The notes below the pieces were generated by a model. That model was not told the DNA's origin. It did no database searches and was given only the letters and a program-made list of their open reading frames with translations. A program made the translations under genes and the position numbers. From Gammaproteobacteria bacterium (GTDB taxonomy: Bacteria > Pseudomonadota > Gammaproteobacteria > UBA6429 > Thiohalophilaceae), in the NCBI GenBank assembly GCA_003233255.1, contig QILH01000036.1, positions 1-26,452 of the forward strand: a DNA stretch of 26,452 nt, in the 5' to 3' direction. Positions 1 to 7,883 of the stretch are shown here, piece by piece. The stretch's first letter is position 1; every line of letters begins with the position of its first letter.

Positions 1-97
1 CGAAGCGACCACCGTGGGCCATTGAACCAATACCCCAGACAAGTGATACAACGGTTGCAAGCAGAGCCACCATGATTAATGTCGTCAGAATTGTCAT
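1..97 (-). CDS. HIG1-domain-like small membrane protein (5' part only)
   Basis: The first 32 codons of a minus-strand gene run off the left edge of the window. The start at 97 is firm because a strong AAGGAGG ribosome site lies just upstream. The translated part is one hydrophobic segment (residues about 3-23) followed by GSMAHGGRF. That layout (a first membrane helix, then a short loop with MAHGG) is what I know from bacterial twin-transmembrane proteins of the hypoxia-induced HIG1 family, which are associated with respiratory supercomplexes. The second helix would lie outside the window. An FNR-like box and a TATATA -10 precede it, which would fit control by oxygen. The family call rests on only 32 residues. 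Confidence 0.6.
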   Translation of the reverse strand, partial: MTILTTLIMVALLATVVSLVWGIGSMAHGGRF

Positions 98-120
98 TGT
101 TATTACCTCCTTCTATAATC

Positions 121-162
121 TATATAGCATATGACCATAAAACCTGCCTTGATTGAGATCAG
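121..162 (-). promoter_or_regulatory. FNR/ANR-like promoter for the HIG1-like gene
   Basis: Read on the minus strand, CTGATCTCAATCAA (149-162) matches the FNR consensus TTGAT-N4-ATCAA at 9 of 10 fixed positions. A TATATA hexamer at 121-126 lies exactly where the -10 should be if the box is centred at -41.5 (class II activation). That puts the transcript start near 114 and leaves a short leader with the AAGGAGG site. The box overlaps one arm of the 146-180 hairpin, so part of the match could be chance. Confidence 0.45.
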
Positions 163-180
163 TTTAACTGCAATCAAGGC
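146..180 (-). terminator. Stem-loop terminator, possibly bidirectional
   Basis: Perfect 10-bp arms GCCTTGATTG (146-155) and CAATCAAGGC (171-180) enclose a 15-base loop that holds its own small CAGTT/AACTG pairing. On the minus strand it is followed by AGGTTTTAT, and on the plus strand by TGTTTTTG. It probably ends transcription coming from the 400-1968 genes. Confidence 0.55.
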
Positions 181-399
181 TGTTTTTGATAGAAAATATC
201 AAGTACTTAAATCGAAATTATAAAGAGAGAAATCTGACTCGGGTAGCTTCACCCAAAGTTCCATTCTGACTATACGAAGTTGTCAATGGCTACCTTATCT
301 TTTGAGTACACGTCTATGGAACGATGGAAAACCCGGCTATTAGCATCAACCGTGTTGCCCTTCGCAGGACTGTCATTATATATGAATGGGTTACTTTTA

Positions 400-942
400 C
401 TATTTTGCTAACCATTCCGTTGCGGCTTTGATGAGATTCTCATCCTGATTTTTCATTTTAATGAAATCAGAAATGGCCTGTCTGCTCTGTTTGGTATTAA
501 GTTTAGTCAGTGCCTGGAATGCACGTTCGCGGTATGCAATTTCGAAATCTTTTTTACGCATATTTAAATATTGGTCCCTGCTAATAGATCTGGCTGCTTT
601 TAATACATCCTTGTTTTCAATTCGGGAAAGCCCGTCTTTTTCCATATACGCACTGAGATTTTTATAATCTCTTTCAACCTGGTCAACAAATGTCTTCCTT
701 ATTTTAGCTCCTGGCCCTTTAATTAACGCTTGAGCAAGCAGAGGTGTCGCTCTTTCTGGTTTGGCAAGTAAAACAGCCTGATATAGATCAGGTCTTGCAT
801 CACCTGAACCACAGTCTTGTAAAAAATATAACTCATACGCAGTTTCAAAGTTTAATTGAGCCTTTTGCGCAATGGCGAAAGTAGAGAATACAAGTGTCAA
901 CGTCATTGCCAGCGTTTTTATAATAAGTCTATCCATGGTCAT
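400..942 (-). CDS. Exported alpha-helical protein of unknown function
   Basis: A 180-residue protein with an N-terminal signal peptide (about residues 1-25, ending STFAIAQ). The rest is predicted largely helical, with paired segments such as YRERAFQALTKLNTKQSRQA and DENLIKAATEWLA. These recall HEAT-like scaffolds, but I recognise no family. The single Cys in QDCGSGDARPD is the only one in the mature part. Translation may start at the first ATG or at the third codon (936), which is better spaced from an AGG. It begins 9 bases after the stop of the metalloprotease-like gene, so the two are probably co-transcribed and may work together at the envelope. Function unknown. Confidence 0.6.
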   Translation of the reverse strand: MTMDRLIIKTLAMTLTLVFSTFAIAQKAQLNFETAYELYFLQDCGSGDARPDLYQAVLLAKPERATPLLAQALIKGPGAKIRKTFVDQVERDYKNLSAYMEKDGLSRIENKDVLKAARSISRDQYLNMRKKDFEIAYRERAFQALTKLNTKQSRQAISDFIKMKNQDENLIKAATEWLAK

Positions 943-951
943 ATACCTGTA

Positions 952-1968
952 TTAGTTAGCGGGAAAGGTTCCATCTGCCCAAATGCGTTTCTGTACCGCC
1001 GGGCATTCATCTGTTGCGGTTTCAGTCAGGTTACCGCAATCACGAGTAGTAAGGCCTGAACGTAAGTTGTATGTGGTATTAATAACCGAATCAGGTTCCA
1101 GTTGCGCACGAAAATTTTGCCCTTCCGTCAAAAACTCTCTGGTATTACTTGCATTGTGCATCACATTAGTTCGATCAAAGTTTGTGGTTAGCGCGTTAAC
1201 ATGCCCTAATTGAAATGCATGTCCCGCCTCATGTGCGGCAAGATGATCGCTGGTCGTACTCCCCATGACAATTGTATTATTGCCACACCAGACACCATTA
1301 CCCGTTGAAAAACCACTGCCAAAATCTACTCTGTCAACATAATAAATGTTTATCCCATCACTGTTATAACCAATATTATTACGCAGAGACGTTGCTTCTG
1401 AACAGGTGAAATCAAGAAATGTGCTTCGATCCGGATCGCTCGTACTATCGGTTACGTTAAAGATTCTGATATACAGCCCCGAACGTTCATTCGACCAGAT
1501 TTGGTCCAGCTTTATACAAGCCGCAATAGCGCGGGTATACATATCCGAATAGGGTGTCTGTAAAATCCAGGCATAGAATTTAGTACCCATCTCACCCGCA
1601 AAGGGAACAGTGACCGAATTATCACTCGTCGTCCATGCCACAGATTCGACAAGAGCCGCCGGGCGTTTTGTCTGGAATGCAATAATCTCGTTATGGCTGC
1701 CGGCTGTGACATCTCCAACATCAATGTGTCCATCAGCTGTTGTTATATATGATTTGTCATTTTCAGTCGTTCCGTTGACCACACCATCCAGCAGAATGCC
1801 AATTTCCCCACTGCTGTTTGGGTTGTTGAACGATACTCGATCATGGCATCCGCCAAGAAGCACCGTTAAGCCTAAAATTGTACCACTTGCATATTGTGCC
1901 GCATTACTATGCAGATCCATTTGATAGCCCTCTTGATATATTTTCTGATATCTAATCTTATAAATCAT
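952..1968 (-). CDS. Putative zinc metalloprotease lipoprotein (metzincin-like)
   Basis: The protein carries HEAAGH-type zinc chemistry: AAHEAGHAFQLGH supplies HExxH plus a third His at the metzincin position, and TNVMHN about 16 residues later fits the Met-turn. The usual Gly at position 8 of HExxHxxGxxH is Gln here, while Gly at position 10 is kept as in matrixins. A hydrophobic N-terminus ends in LLGGC, a plausible lipobox. Two starts are possible: 1968 gives a Lys/Arg-rich n-region, and 1920 (MDLHSN) has the better ribosome site (GAGGG, 7 bases away) but a signal without positive charge. Several Cys in the mature part could form disulfides. Substrate unknown. Confidence 0.65.
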   Translation of the reverse strand: MIYKIRYQKIYQEGYQMDLHSNAAQYASGTILGLTVLLGGCHDRVSFNNPNSSGEIGILLDGVVNGTTENDKSYITTADGHIDVGDVTAGSHNEIIAFQTKRPAALVESVAWTTSDNSVTVPFAGEMGTKFYAWILQTPYSDMYTRAIAACIKLDQIWSNERSGLYIRIFNVTDSTSDPDRSTFLDFTCSEATSLRNNIGYNSDGINIYYVDRVDFGSGFSTGNGVWCGNNTIVMGSTTSDHLAAHEAGHAFQLGHVNALTTNFDRTNVMHNASNTREFLTEGQNFRAQLEPDSVINTTYNLRSGLTTRDCGNLTETATDECPAVQKRIWADGTFPAN

Positions 1969-2089
1969 ATGTCCTTACATATAACTAAAATAAAAGCTTG
2001 AAATATCGACACACTATGTAGAGGCTGTTAACATTATTCATTGAAAGGTTCTCTGTGCGAATTAAATACCCCCTGGAAAATCTATGAAT

Positions 2090-2857
2090 CTACATTTGTT
2101 TGAATAGATGACTGTACTTACGGCTTGATAACAGGGTTTGTTGGCTGTTCTTTAACTGAATTTCACACCGACCATTTTGTTGTCGGCTGGTCGAGGCGAT
2201 GCAGTTTACATTAACAATCGTGCCGCGATTTATCTGCCAAAACTGATTTTTGTCTAGCTCGGCTATCAACTCTTTAATAGGTCTGCGAATTAGATATTCT
2301 GCATCGCGCGTAATCACAGATGTGTATTTATCATTTGCTCTAAAGAATAATACGTCTTCGACAGGCACTAATATTATTTTATCCGCCTCACCTGCACGTA
2401 TCCACTGTAATGCACCTGTCTGGTCAGTATTATTGATGCGCGCCGACAGAGTTGACAAAAGTTGCGTCAAGTCTGGTTGGCTTTGCTCGTGCCGGGGCAT
2501 GCCGCCTTTTAATCTTTGAATTGTCTTCATCAGCCTGTCTTCGGTGACTGGCTTTAAGACATAGTCAATCGCATCATGTTCAAACGCCTGAATAGCAAAT
2601 TCATCATACGCCGTAATAAAGACAATATGACAAAGGTTCTGACTATACATGGCCACCTTTATACCATTCATAACCGGCATCTTAATATCCAGGAAGGCAA
2701 CGTCAGGTTCCTCTTGCTGAATAAGGGACAATGCCTCATGGCCATTATGGGCAGTACCGACGATATCTAATTCCGGCCAGAGTTTATGTAATAACGATTC
2801 GAGATGAGAACAAAGATGCTCCTCGTCATCTGCGATGATGGCGCTATACTGACTCAT
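2090..2857 (-). CDS. LytTR-type response regulator
   Basis: A 255-residue two-domain regulator. The receiver domain (about 1-120) has IIADDEE acidic residues, the phosphorylated Asp in FLDIKMP (D57) and a VFITAYDE switch. A LytTR DNA-binding domain (about 150-255) follows, with LFFRANDKYTSVITRDAEYL and FWQINRGTIVNVNCI. The start at 2857 is chosen because GAGG lies 6 bases upstream and the receiver begins immediately. It overlaps the end of the kinase gene by 14 bases, indicating translational coupling. It is the output partner of the neighbouring sensor kinase (AlgR/LytR family). The target promoters are not evident, but the neighbouring OMP and protease genes are candidates. Confidence 0.88.
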   Translation of the reverse strand: MSQYSAIIADDEEHLCSHLESLLHKLWPELDIVGTAHNGHEALSLIQQEEPDVAFLDIKMPVMNGIKVAMYSQNLCHIVFITAYDEFAIQAFEHDAIDYVLKPVTEDRLMKTIQRLKGGMPRHEQSQPDLTQLLSTLSARINNTDQTGALQWIRAGEADKIILVPVEDVLFFRANDKYTSVITRDAEYLIRRPIKELIAELDKNQFWQINRGTIVNVNCIASTSRQQNGRCEIQLKNSQQTLLSSRKYSHLFKQM

Positions 2858-3971
2858 ACGGAACCTCGATAATGGCTGTGACGCCACAGGATTTATTTTC
2901 TTCTATCACCAGACTCCCATCATCACCATACATCGTGCTAATTCTTTCTCTTATATTCGTCAGACCAAATCCTTTAATATTATGGGTCGACAAGCCTTTA
3001 CCTGTATCGGAAACAGTAACGACAAGTTTTTGATTTTCTTTTTTGATTAAAACATTAATCACGCCTCCCTCGGCAAGCGGCTCAACACCATGTTTTATCG
3101 CATTTTCAACCAGTGGTTGTAGCAACAAGGGTGGAAACGCACACTCGGCAATATCATCATTCATATAAATATTGTACTCAAGCCTTCTGCCAACTCGCAT
3201 TTTCATTATTTCAAGGTAGTCACGAACCAGTCCGACCTCATCTTTCAAGGTAGGATTTGTGTCCGTGCTTCGCTTTAACGTCGCCCGTAAAAAATCAGTC
3301 AGCGATTCCAGAAGTTTTCTACTTTTCGCTGGATCGTTTTCTATCAGACTAATCACATTTGATAGCGTATTAAAAAGAAAGTGGGGTTCTATTTGCGCCT
3401 GCAATAGACGAAGATTTGTCTCGCTGATTGTTTTTTTATGTTGAAGGTTATCAATTTTTTCTGCTTGCAACCTGGCCTTAGTGCGGAATATGTGCTCACG
3501 ACCAGCAAAAATAATTACGATTACGGAACCAAAGAAAAGTGCGGAAAATACTGTTGACAGTACATTTACATAGTTTCCCTTGATATTTTGTATTACCAAT
3601 TCAAAACTTGAACCAACCCAGACAGATTGAAAAAAAATCCCAATAACCACGCCTATGGGCGCCCCAACAATCAGCGGAACCAGTATATTCCATTTATTAA
3701 ACCCAATGATATTTGCAGAAATAACAAAACACAGAAAGATACTTAAGCCAATACTTTGCGACATGATCATTTGAAAATAAAATGTGCCGTCATAGATAAA
3801 TGAGTTCATCACGACGGCAACGAGGGTATTAAAAATCAAAACAATAACAAGTAGCTGCCAGGTCGGCTGCGACTCAAAGACTGTTTTCATCTTGAAAGAA
3901 GTCATATCAAGATCATAAGACAAATCGATAACAAACACCACGAATACGGCATTTCGAAAAGGTAAAAACAC
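2844..3971 (-). CDS. LytS/YehU-family sensor histidine kinase
   Basis: The N-terminal 160 residues hold about four hydrophobic segments. A short linker leads to a His_kinase-family core with QAQIEPHFLFNTLSN (phospho-acceptor His about 197), the N-box LVENAIKHGV, and the G-boxes DTGKGL and GFGLTNIRERI. This is the kinase type that pairs with LytTR regulators, and it overlaps that regulator. The listed start is a GTG with a poorly spaced AAAGG. Internal ATGs at 3905 and 3890 also lack good ribosome sites, so the first 20-30 residues are uncertain. No extracellular sensor domain is seen, so sensing is probably through the membrane part. Confidence 0.85.
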   Translation of the reverse strand: MFLPFRNAVFVVFVIDLSYDLDMTSFKMKTVFESQPTWQLLVIVLIFNTLVAVVMNSFIYDGTFYFQMIMSQSIGLSIFLCFVISANIIGFNKWNILVPLIVGAPIGVVIGIFFQSVWVGSSFELVIQNIKGNYVNVLSTVFSALFFGSVIVIIFAGREHIFRTKARLQAEKIDNLQHKKTISETNLRLLQAQIEPHFLFNTLSNVISLIENDPAKSRKLLESLTDFLRATLKRSTDTNPTLKDEVGLVRDYLEIMKMRVGRRLEYNIYMNDDIAECAFPPLLLQPLVENAIKHGVEPLAEGGVINVLIKKENQKLVVTVSDTGKGLSTHNIKGFGLTNIRERISTMYGDDGSLVIEENKSCGVTAIIEVPYESV

Positions 3972-4051
3972 ACCTTTCAGTCAATTCAAAAAACAGGATT
4001 AGGGTAATATTCATACGCAAGTAGTGGTCATTAAATCCATGTTTTTAAAGT

Positions 4052-4672
4052 CTATAAATGAATAGCAACGCCGACAAATACAGCTGACCCATCACTCTCA
4101 ATATTGAAATTTTTATCTCCAATATCATCGTCAACATCAAAATCATAATATTTATACTCGACCCTCACACCGACACGATCGTTAATTTTAATTTCAGTTC
4201 CCGCAAAGATTTCGTAGGACAAGCCAGCCGCGAAATCATTAGAATCATCATCAATTTCACCGTTAATATGCCCATCAAATTTCATCGATACGAAGCCCAA
4301 CCCAGCTCCAACATAAGGTTTGACATTACCTTCTATATTAAACGTTTTTTCAACGATCCCATAAACATGTGAGGTGGTTACATCGCCATTATTGTTAATT
4401 GTCGTGACGATGTCATTTTCATAGCCAAAAACCTCGGCACCCACTGCAAAGCCATTATCCAGTCTGTATAGATAAGTAAACCCAGCACTAGCAACCAGCT
4501 CATCGTCAAGATCGAAACTGTCATTATTCGCACTGTGATTAATATTATCATTTCTGTCGACAACACCAATCTTGGGTATCAGTATATGCTCTCCTGCCTG
4601 AACGGCTGCGCCATAACCATATAGACAAAATATCACAACCGCTAATTTCACTGTAACACGTTGCATGTTCAT
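4052..4672 (-). CDS. Outer-membrane beta-barrel protein (OMP_b-brl type)
   Basis: A 206-residue protein with a signal peptide (about 1-26, ending AAVQA) followed by alternating strands typical of small eight-stranded barrels: GFAVGAEVFGY, VKPYVGAGLGFVSMKF, FAAGLSYEIFAGTEIKI, VGVRVEYKYYDF. The final segment SAVFVGVAIHL is a C-terminal beta signal. The turns are rich in Asp/Asn (DIVTTINNNGD, GEIDDDSNDF, DFDVDDDIGD), which could bind cations. GAGG lies 9 bases before the ATG at 4672. It follows egtD across a 221-base gap with two hairpins, so it likely has its own promoter. Specific role unknown. Confidence 0.8.
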   Translation of the reverse strand: MNMQRVTVKLAVVIFCLYGYGAAVQAGEHILIPKIGVVDRNDNINHSANNDSFDLDDELVASAGFTYLYRLDNGFAVGAEVFGYENDIVTTINNNGDVTTSHVYGIVEKTFNIEGNVKPYVGAGLGFVSMKFDGHINGEIDDDSNDFAAGLSYEIFAGTEIKINDRVGVRVEYKYYDFDVDDDIGDKNFNIESDGSAVFVGVAIHL

Positions 4673-4785
4673 ATTATTTATCCTCGCTGACTCGTTTAGT
4701 CGTGTCTTTATGATTATGCAGTATTGTTTATCATTTGAACCATGGCCAGATACTTGCGACAGGTTGCATATAGCGAGTTTAAAGT

Positions 4786-4804
4786 GCCTGTCGTGGTGAC
4801 AGGC
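4786..4804 (-). repeat. 7-bp stem-loop downstream of egtD
   Basis: GCCTGTC and GACAGGC enclose a 5-base loop. There is no clear T run behind it, so it is not a textbook terminator. It may protect the egtD transcript end or lie in the OMP leader. Confidence 0.4.
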
Positions 4805-4819
4805 TGATTTGACATGCCG

Positions 4820-4837
4820 AAACTGGAGGGCCAGTTT
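4820..4837 (-). repeat. 7-bp stem-loop downstream of egtD
   Basis: AAACTGG and CCAGTTT enclose a 4-base loop, 15 bases from the previous hairpin. Together they form a tandem hairpin pair between the egtD stop and the OMP start. Confidence 0.4.
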
Positions 4838-4893
4838 GCCTGGCGATTAGAATATTAAAAACGTTCAGCACTTAAGATAATGGCGTATTCACC

Positions 4894-5871
4894 TTAGCCC
4901 TCAGGATTTTCAAAGTAATGGACACTAAATAGATCATCCTCATCAGTCCACACCTTTACCGGCACAAAACCTGCCTCGCTGGCGAGCCGCTGAAATTCTT
5001 TTACCGTGTATTTATACGAATTCTCGGTATGAATACTTTCGCCTTTAGAAAAGTTTATAATATGATCACCCACTTTAATTTTTTGCGACTTCTGGCTGAT
5101 CAGATGCATTTCAATACGCCCAACATCGGCATTATAAAAAGCGTGGTGGTTGAAATGATCCAGGTTAAAATCTGCATCCAGCTCATCGTTGATACGAGAA
5201 AGTAGATTCAGATTAAATTCTGCGGTCACACCGGCGTTATCGTTGTAGGCGTCACGCAATAAATGTTCTTCTTTTTTCAGGTCAACGCCAATCAGTAAAC
5301 CTCCTCCCGCGCCAACCATGTTGGCCACCTGACGTAAAAATTGCCGGGCATATTTCGGTTCAAAGTTACCGATGCTCGATCCGGGGAAAAAAGCCAGCTT
5401 ATGTTCATCGTCCGGGCAAAACGGTAATTGCATTGGCGCAGTGAAATCGACACAGGCGGCATGTACATCCAGCCAGGGGTAAGCATCGGATATCGCCTGC
5501 GCTGATTTTTGCAGAAAATCTTTCGATATATCCATCGGTACATAAGCCCTGGGTTTTAAGGTTTCTAATAGAATTTTAATTTTTTCGCAGCTGCCGCACC
5601 CAGGTTCTAATATATAGCTGTGCGTACCAATTATGCTGGCGATCTCCCTGGCATTACTGGAGAGAATTTCCCGTTCGGTGCGAGTTGGATAATATTCCGG
5701 TAACTGACAGATCTGTTCAAATAAATTAGAGCCAAGTTCGTCATAAAAAAACTTGGGCGGAATAACCTTGGGCGTGGCCTGCAAACCTGAAACAACTTCG
5801 CCATAAAAATCAGACTGCTCAGGGTGATAGTCATAAAATTGCAAGTCAAGGTTGGCTGAGGTTTTTGCCAT
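4894..5871 (-). CDS. egtD: L-histidine N-alpha-methyltransferase EgtD
   Basis: A 325-residue SAM-dependent methyltransferase that trimethylates histidine to hercynine, the first step of ergothioneine synthesis. Family features are KFFYDELGSNLFEQICQLPE (histidine-binding N-terminal domain), LPEYYPTRTEREIL, the SAM loop LEPGCGSCEKI, YVPMDIS, and FFPGSSIGNF near the active site. The length matches EgtD (about 320). The start at 5871 overlaps the egtB stop as TAATG, and GGAGA lies upstream, so the pair is translationally coupled. An upstream in-frame extension exists but overlaps egtB. It acts in the cytoplasm. The next gene over is unrelated. Confidence 0.9.
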   Translation of the reverse strand: MAKTSANLDLQFYDYHPEQSDFYGEVVSGLQATPKVIPPKFFYDELGSNLFEQICQLPEYYPTRTEREILSSNAREIASIIGTHSYILEPGCGSCEKIKILLETLKPRAYVPMDISKDFLQKSAQAISDAYPWLDVHAACVDFTAPMQLPFCPDDEHKLAFFPGSSIGNFEPKYARQFLRQVANMVGAGGGLLIGVDLKKEEHLLRDAYNDNAGVTAEFNLNLLSRINDELDADFNLDHFNHHAFYNADVGRIEMHLISQKSQKIKVGDHIINFSKGESIHTENSYKYTVKEFQRLASEAGFVPVKVWTDEDDLFSVHYFENPEG

Positions 5872-7169
5872 TAGAGTGTCTCCGCGAGTCTGATTCCTGA
5901 ATATTGCCAACGATCGGCTGGGTAGAAAAAATTTCGATAGCTGGCTCTTATATGATTTTTGGGGGTAACACATGAACCACCGCGTAAAACAAACTGATTG
6001 CTCATGAACTTGCCATTATATTCACCCAGCGCACCTGCTGCGGCCTTATATCCCGGATACGGTGAATAACTGGATTGTGTCCATTCCCAGACATCACCAA
6101 AGAATTGATAGCTTACATTTTTATCCGCTGCGATCGGTTGTAAATAACCGTGCTCACGAAAGTTGCCTTTTATTTCAAGCTGACTGGCCGCCACTTCCCA
6201 TTCCTGTTCAGTTGGCAGACGTTTATCGAGCCAGTTCGCATAGGCATTGGCTTCATAAAAACTCACATGCGATATCGGCGCATTCATATCAAGCGGTCGC
6301 ATGCCCGCCAGGGTCATTTCAAACCAGTCATCATTTTCTTTAGACCAGTAAAAAGGATGTTGCCACTGTTCAGTTTGCACTTTTTTCCAGCCATCCGATA
6401 ACCAGTCGGCTGGGTTGTGATACCCTCCCGCTTCTATAAAAAGCAAAAACTCTTCATTGGTGGTTAATCGGTCAGCGATCGCAAAGGACTCTAAATAAAC
6501 TTTGTGTTCCGGGCCTTCGTTATCAAAAGAATAATCGTCACCACGATAACCCATTTTATAAGTACCTGCGGGATATTCTAGCCAATGTAAGGGGTTGGCG
6601 TTAACTTGTGGTGTTGGTTTGAGATCACGGTAACCAGGCTTTAACGGGTTATTGGCAAAATTATGCTTAATATCGGTAAACATTAATTCCTGATGTTGTT
6701 GCTCATGATTCAAACCGATTTTGGTTCGAGTCAGTATGTTTTTTTGATCGTTTGGGCAGGCAATTTGGTTGGTCAAACTAACCAATAACTCACCCATCTG
6801 TTTATCAATATATTGACGATATTCGAAAATTTCCGCAACGGTAGGTCGAGACAGCAAACCGCGTTCCGGTCGCGGATGAAACGTACCGACCTGTTCGTAA
6901 TAGGAGTTAAACAAATGCTCATATTTTGGATGGAAAACAGAATAATTTTTAACGAAGGGTTTTAAGATAAAGGTTTCAAAAAACCAGCTGGTGTGGGCCA
7001 GATGCCATTTGGGCGGGCTGACATCCGGCATGGTCTGTACACCGTAATCTTCTATTTCCAATGGCTTACAGATTGATTCAGATTCCGTGCGCACATCACA
7101 GAAAGCCTGATAGATCGACGTGATATCAGGCTCTCGTAATGCCGACGTTGCAGTTATCATTTGGGACAC
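5871..7169 (-). CDS. egtB: Hercynine sulfoxide synthase EgtB
   Basis: An iron enzyme that couples a thiol donor (gamma-glutamylcysteine or cysteine) to hercynine using oxygen. The N-terminal DinB-like domain carries the likely iron ligands: His59 in WHLAHTSWFFETF, and His155/His159 in LNHEQQHQE. The C-terminal formylglycine-generating-type domain (about 200-432) ends with RGGSCVTPKNHIRASYRNFF and DRWQYSGIRLAE. At 432 residues it is the usual size and lacks the extra methyltransferase domain of OvoA, so ergothioneine is more likely than ovothiol. The listed start is GTG with AGGA 11 bases upstream; the ATG three codons later (7160) is possible. No egtC or egtE is nearby, which is common in proteobacteria. 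Confidence 0.9.
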   Translation of the reverse strand: MSQMITATSALREPDITSIYQAFCDVRTESESICKPLEIEDYGVQTMPDVSPPKWHLAHTSWFFETFILKPFVKNYSVFHPKYEHLFNSYYEQVGTFHPRPERGLLSRPTVAEIFEYRQYIDKQMGELLVSLTNQIACPNDQKNILTRTKIGLNHEQQHQELMFTDIKHNFANNPLKPGYRDLKPTPQVNANPLHWLEYPAGTYKMGYRGDDYSFDNEGPEHKVYLESFAIADRLTTNEEFLLFIEAGGYHNPADWLSDGWKKVQTEQWQHPFYWSKENDDWFEMTLAGMRPLDMNAPISHVSFYEANAYANWLDKRLPTEQEWEVAASQLEIKGNFREHGYLQPIAADKNVSYQFFGDVWEWTQSSYSPYPGYKAAAGALGEYNGKFMSNQFVLRGGSCVTPKNHIRASYRNFFYPADRWQYSGIRLAETL

Positions 7170-7212
7170 AAGCTAATACATCCTGTAGAGACTCTAGAAC
7201 TTTTGTTTGTTT

Positions 7213-7226
7213 AGCTTAATTAAGCT
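7213..7226. promoter_or_regulatory. 14-bp perfect palindrome before egtB
   Basis: AGCTTAATTAAGCT lies about 45 bases upstream of the egtB start in an AT-rich intergenic stretch. It is a plausible operator, but the regulator is not recognised. AT-rich palindromes also arise by chance. Confidence 0.25.
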
Positions 7227-7334
7227 CTAAATTAATCGGAGATACTTTATCATTAAAACTTAACACAATCTAATCCTTAAGTTACTGACAAACGATAAAT
7301 TAATTAAACCATACATTTATACCGTCTTTATAAT

Positions 7335-7874
7335 CTAATTTACCACCGTAGTGCTGGTGATTTTTAGGTCAGAAAACGAATCTTTCAGCCAACGGTAGAC
7401 CAAATTTCCCGCAAACGATCGTGCCGCTTGCTCATCCACCACTTTTTGAATCAGGGTTGCTATTAAGTTTAATTTGACTGTCGACAAGCTAAAATGTTCA
7501 TTCAGTTTTTCACTTTTATGAGTATCTGTAACACGAACAGTTGGCATTGTATAAGCCAGAGGCTGGATGTTTTCGAATTTAATATTTGAGAAGGCGGGCC
7601 GCAGTTTGATTTTTACTTCATTCCGCACCATGCCCGTCACCACCCAGGCTATGTTTCTAACGGCGTCAATTAAATCCTGATCAAATACTTCGTTTTGAAT
7701 AAAATAATCGAGCGCCGGATAGTAGCCCAGTTGATGTTGCTGTTCATATTGGATTATTTGCGCCACTAATTCCTCACTAACAGCCTTAGGAGAAGCGGCC
7801 AGATGTTGAGCCAGTGATTCTTCAGGAACTATCACCACCAGCGAAATGGCTATCGAGGTAAAATTTAAGATCAT
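7335..7874 (-). CDS. Protein of unknown function, next to the dsrS-like gene
   Basis: 179 residues with a hydrophobic N-terminal stretch (about 5-17) and no domain I recognise. Visible segments are an acidic-helical first half (EELVAQIIQYEQQHQLGYYPALDYFI) and a central part with Ile/Val-rich helices. It starts 9 bases after the stop of the dsrS-like gene with no strong ribosome site, so it is probably co-transcribed and translated by coupling. There are no Cys residues and no catalytic signature. The short hydrophobic start followed by VPEES does not look like a normal signal peptide. I offer no function beyond likely association with its upstream neighbour. Confidence 0.5.
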   Translation of the reverse strand: MILNFTSIAISLVVIVPEESLAQHLAASPKAVSEELVAQIIQYEQQHQLGYYPALDYFIQNEVFDQDLIDAVRNIAWVVTGMVRNEVKIKLRPAFSNIKFENIQPLAYTMPTVRVTDTHKSEKLNEHFSLSTVKLNLIATLIQKVVDEQAARSFAGNLVYRWLKDSFSDLKITSTTVVN

Positions 7875-7883
7875 TAATCCAGA

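Larger units (their letters stand above)
98..399. other. Intergenic region, mostly featureless
   Basis: Apart from the promoter and stem-loop at 121-180, I see no gene here. An inverted GGTAGC/GCTACC pair lies at about 243-294. I compared 230-395 with the c-di-GMP riboswitch pattern and it did not fit. Confidence 0.4.

Noticed and set aside
230..395. A possible c-di-GMP riboswitch (GGGCAAC-like stretch and inverted GGTAGC)
   Set aside because: The conserved GCACAGGGCAAACC and GGGACGCAAAGCC elements are absent.
4894..5973. A longer EgtD starting at 5973
   Set aside because: It would overlap egtB by 102 bases and lacks a ribosome site, whereas the TAATG junction at 5871 has one.
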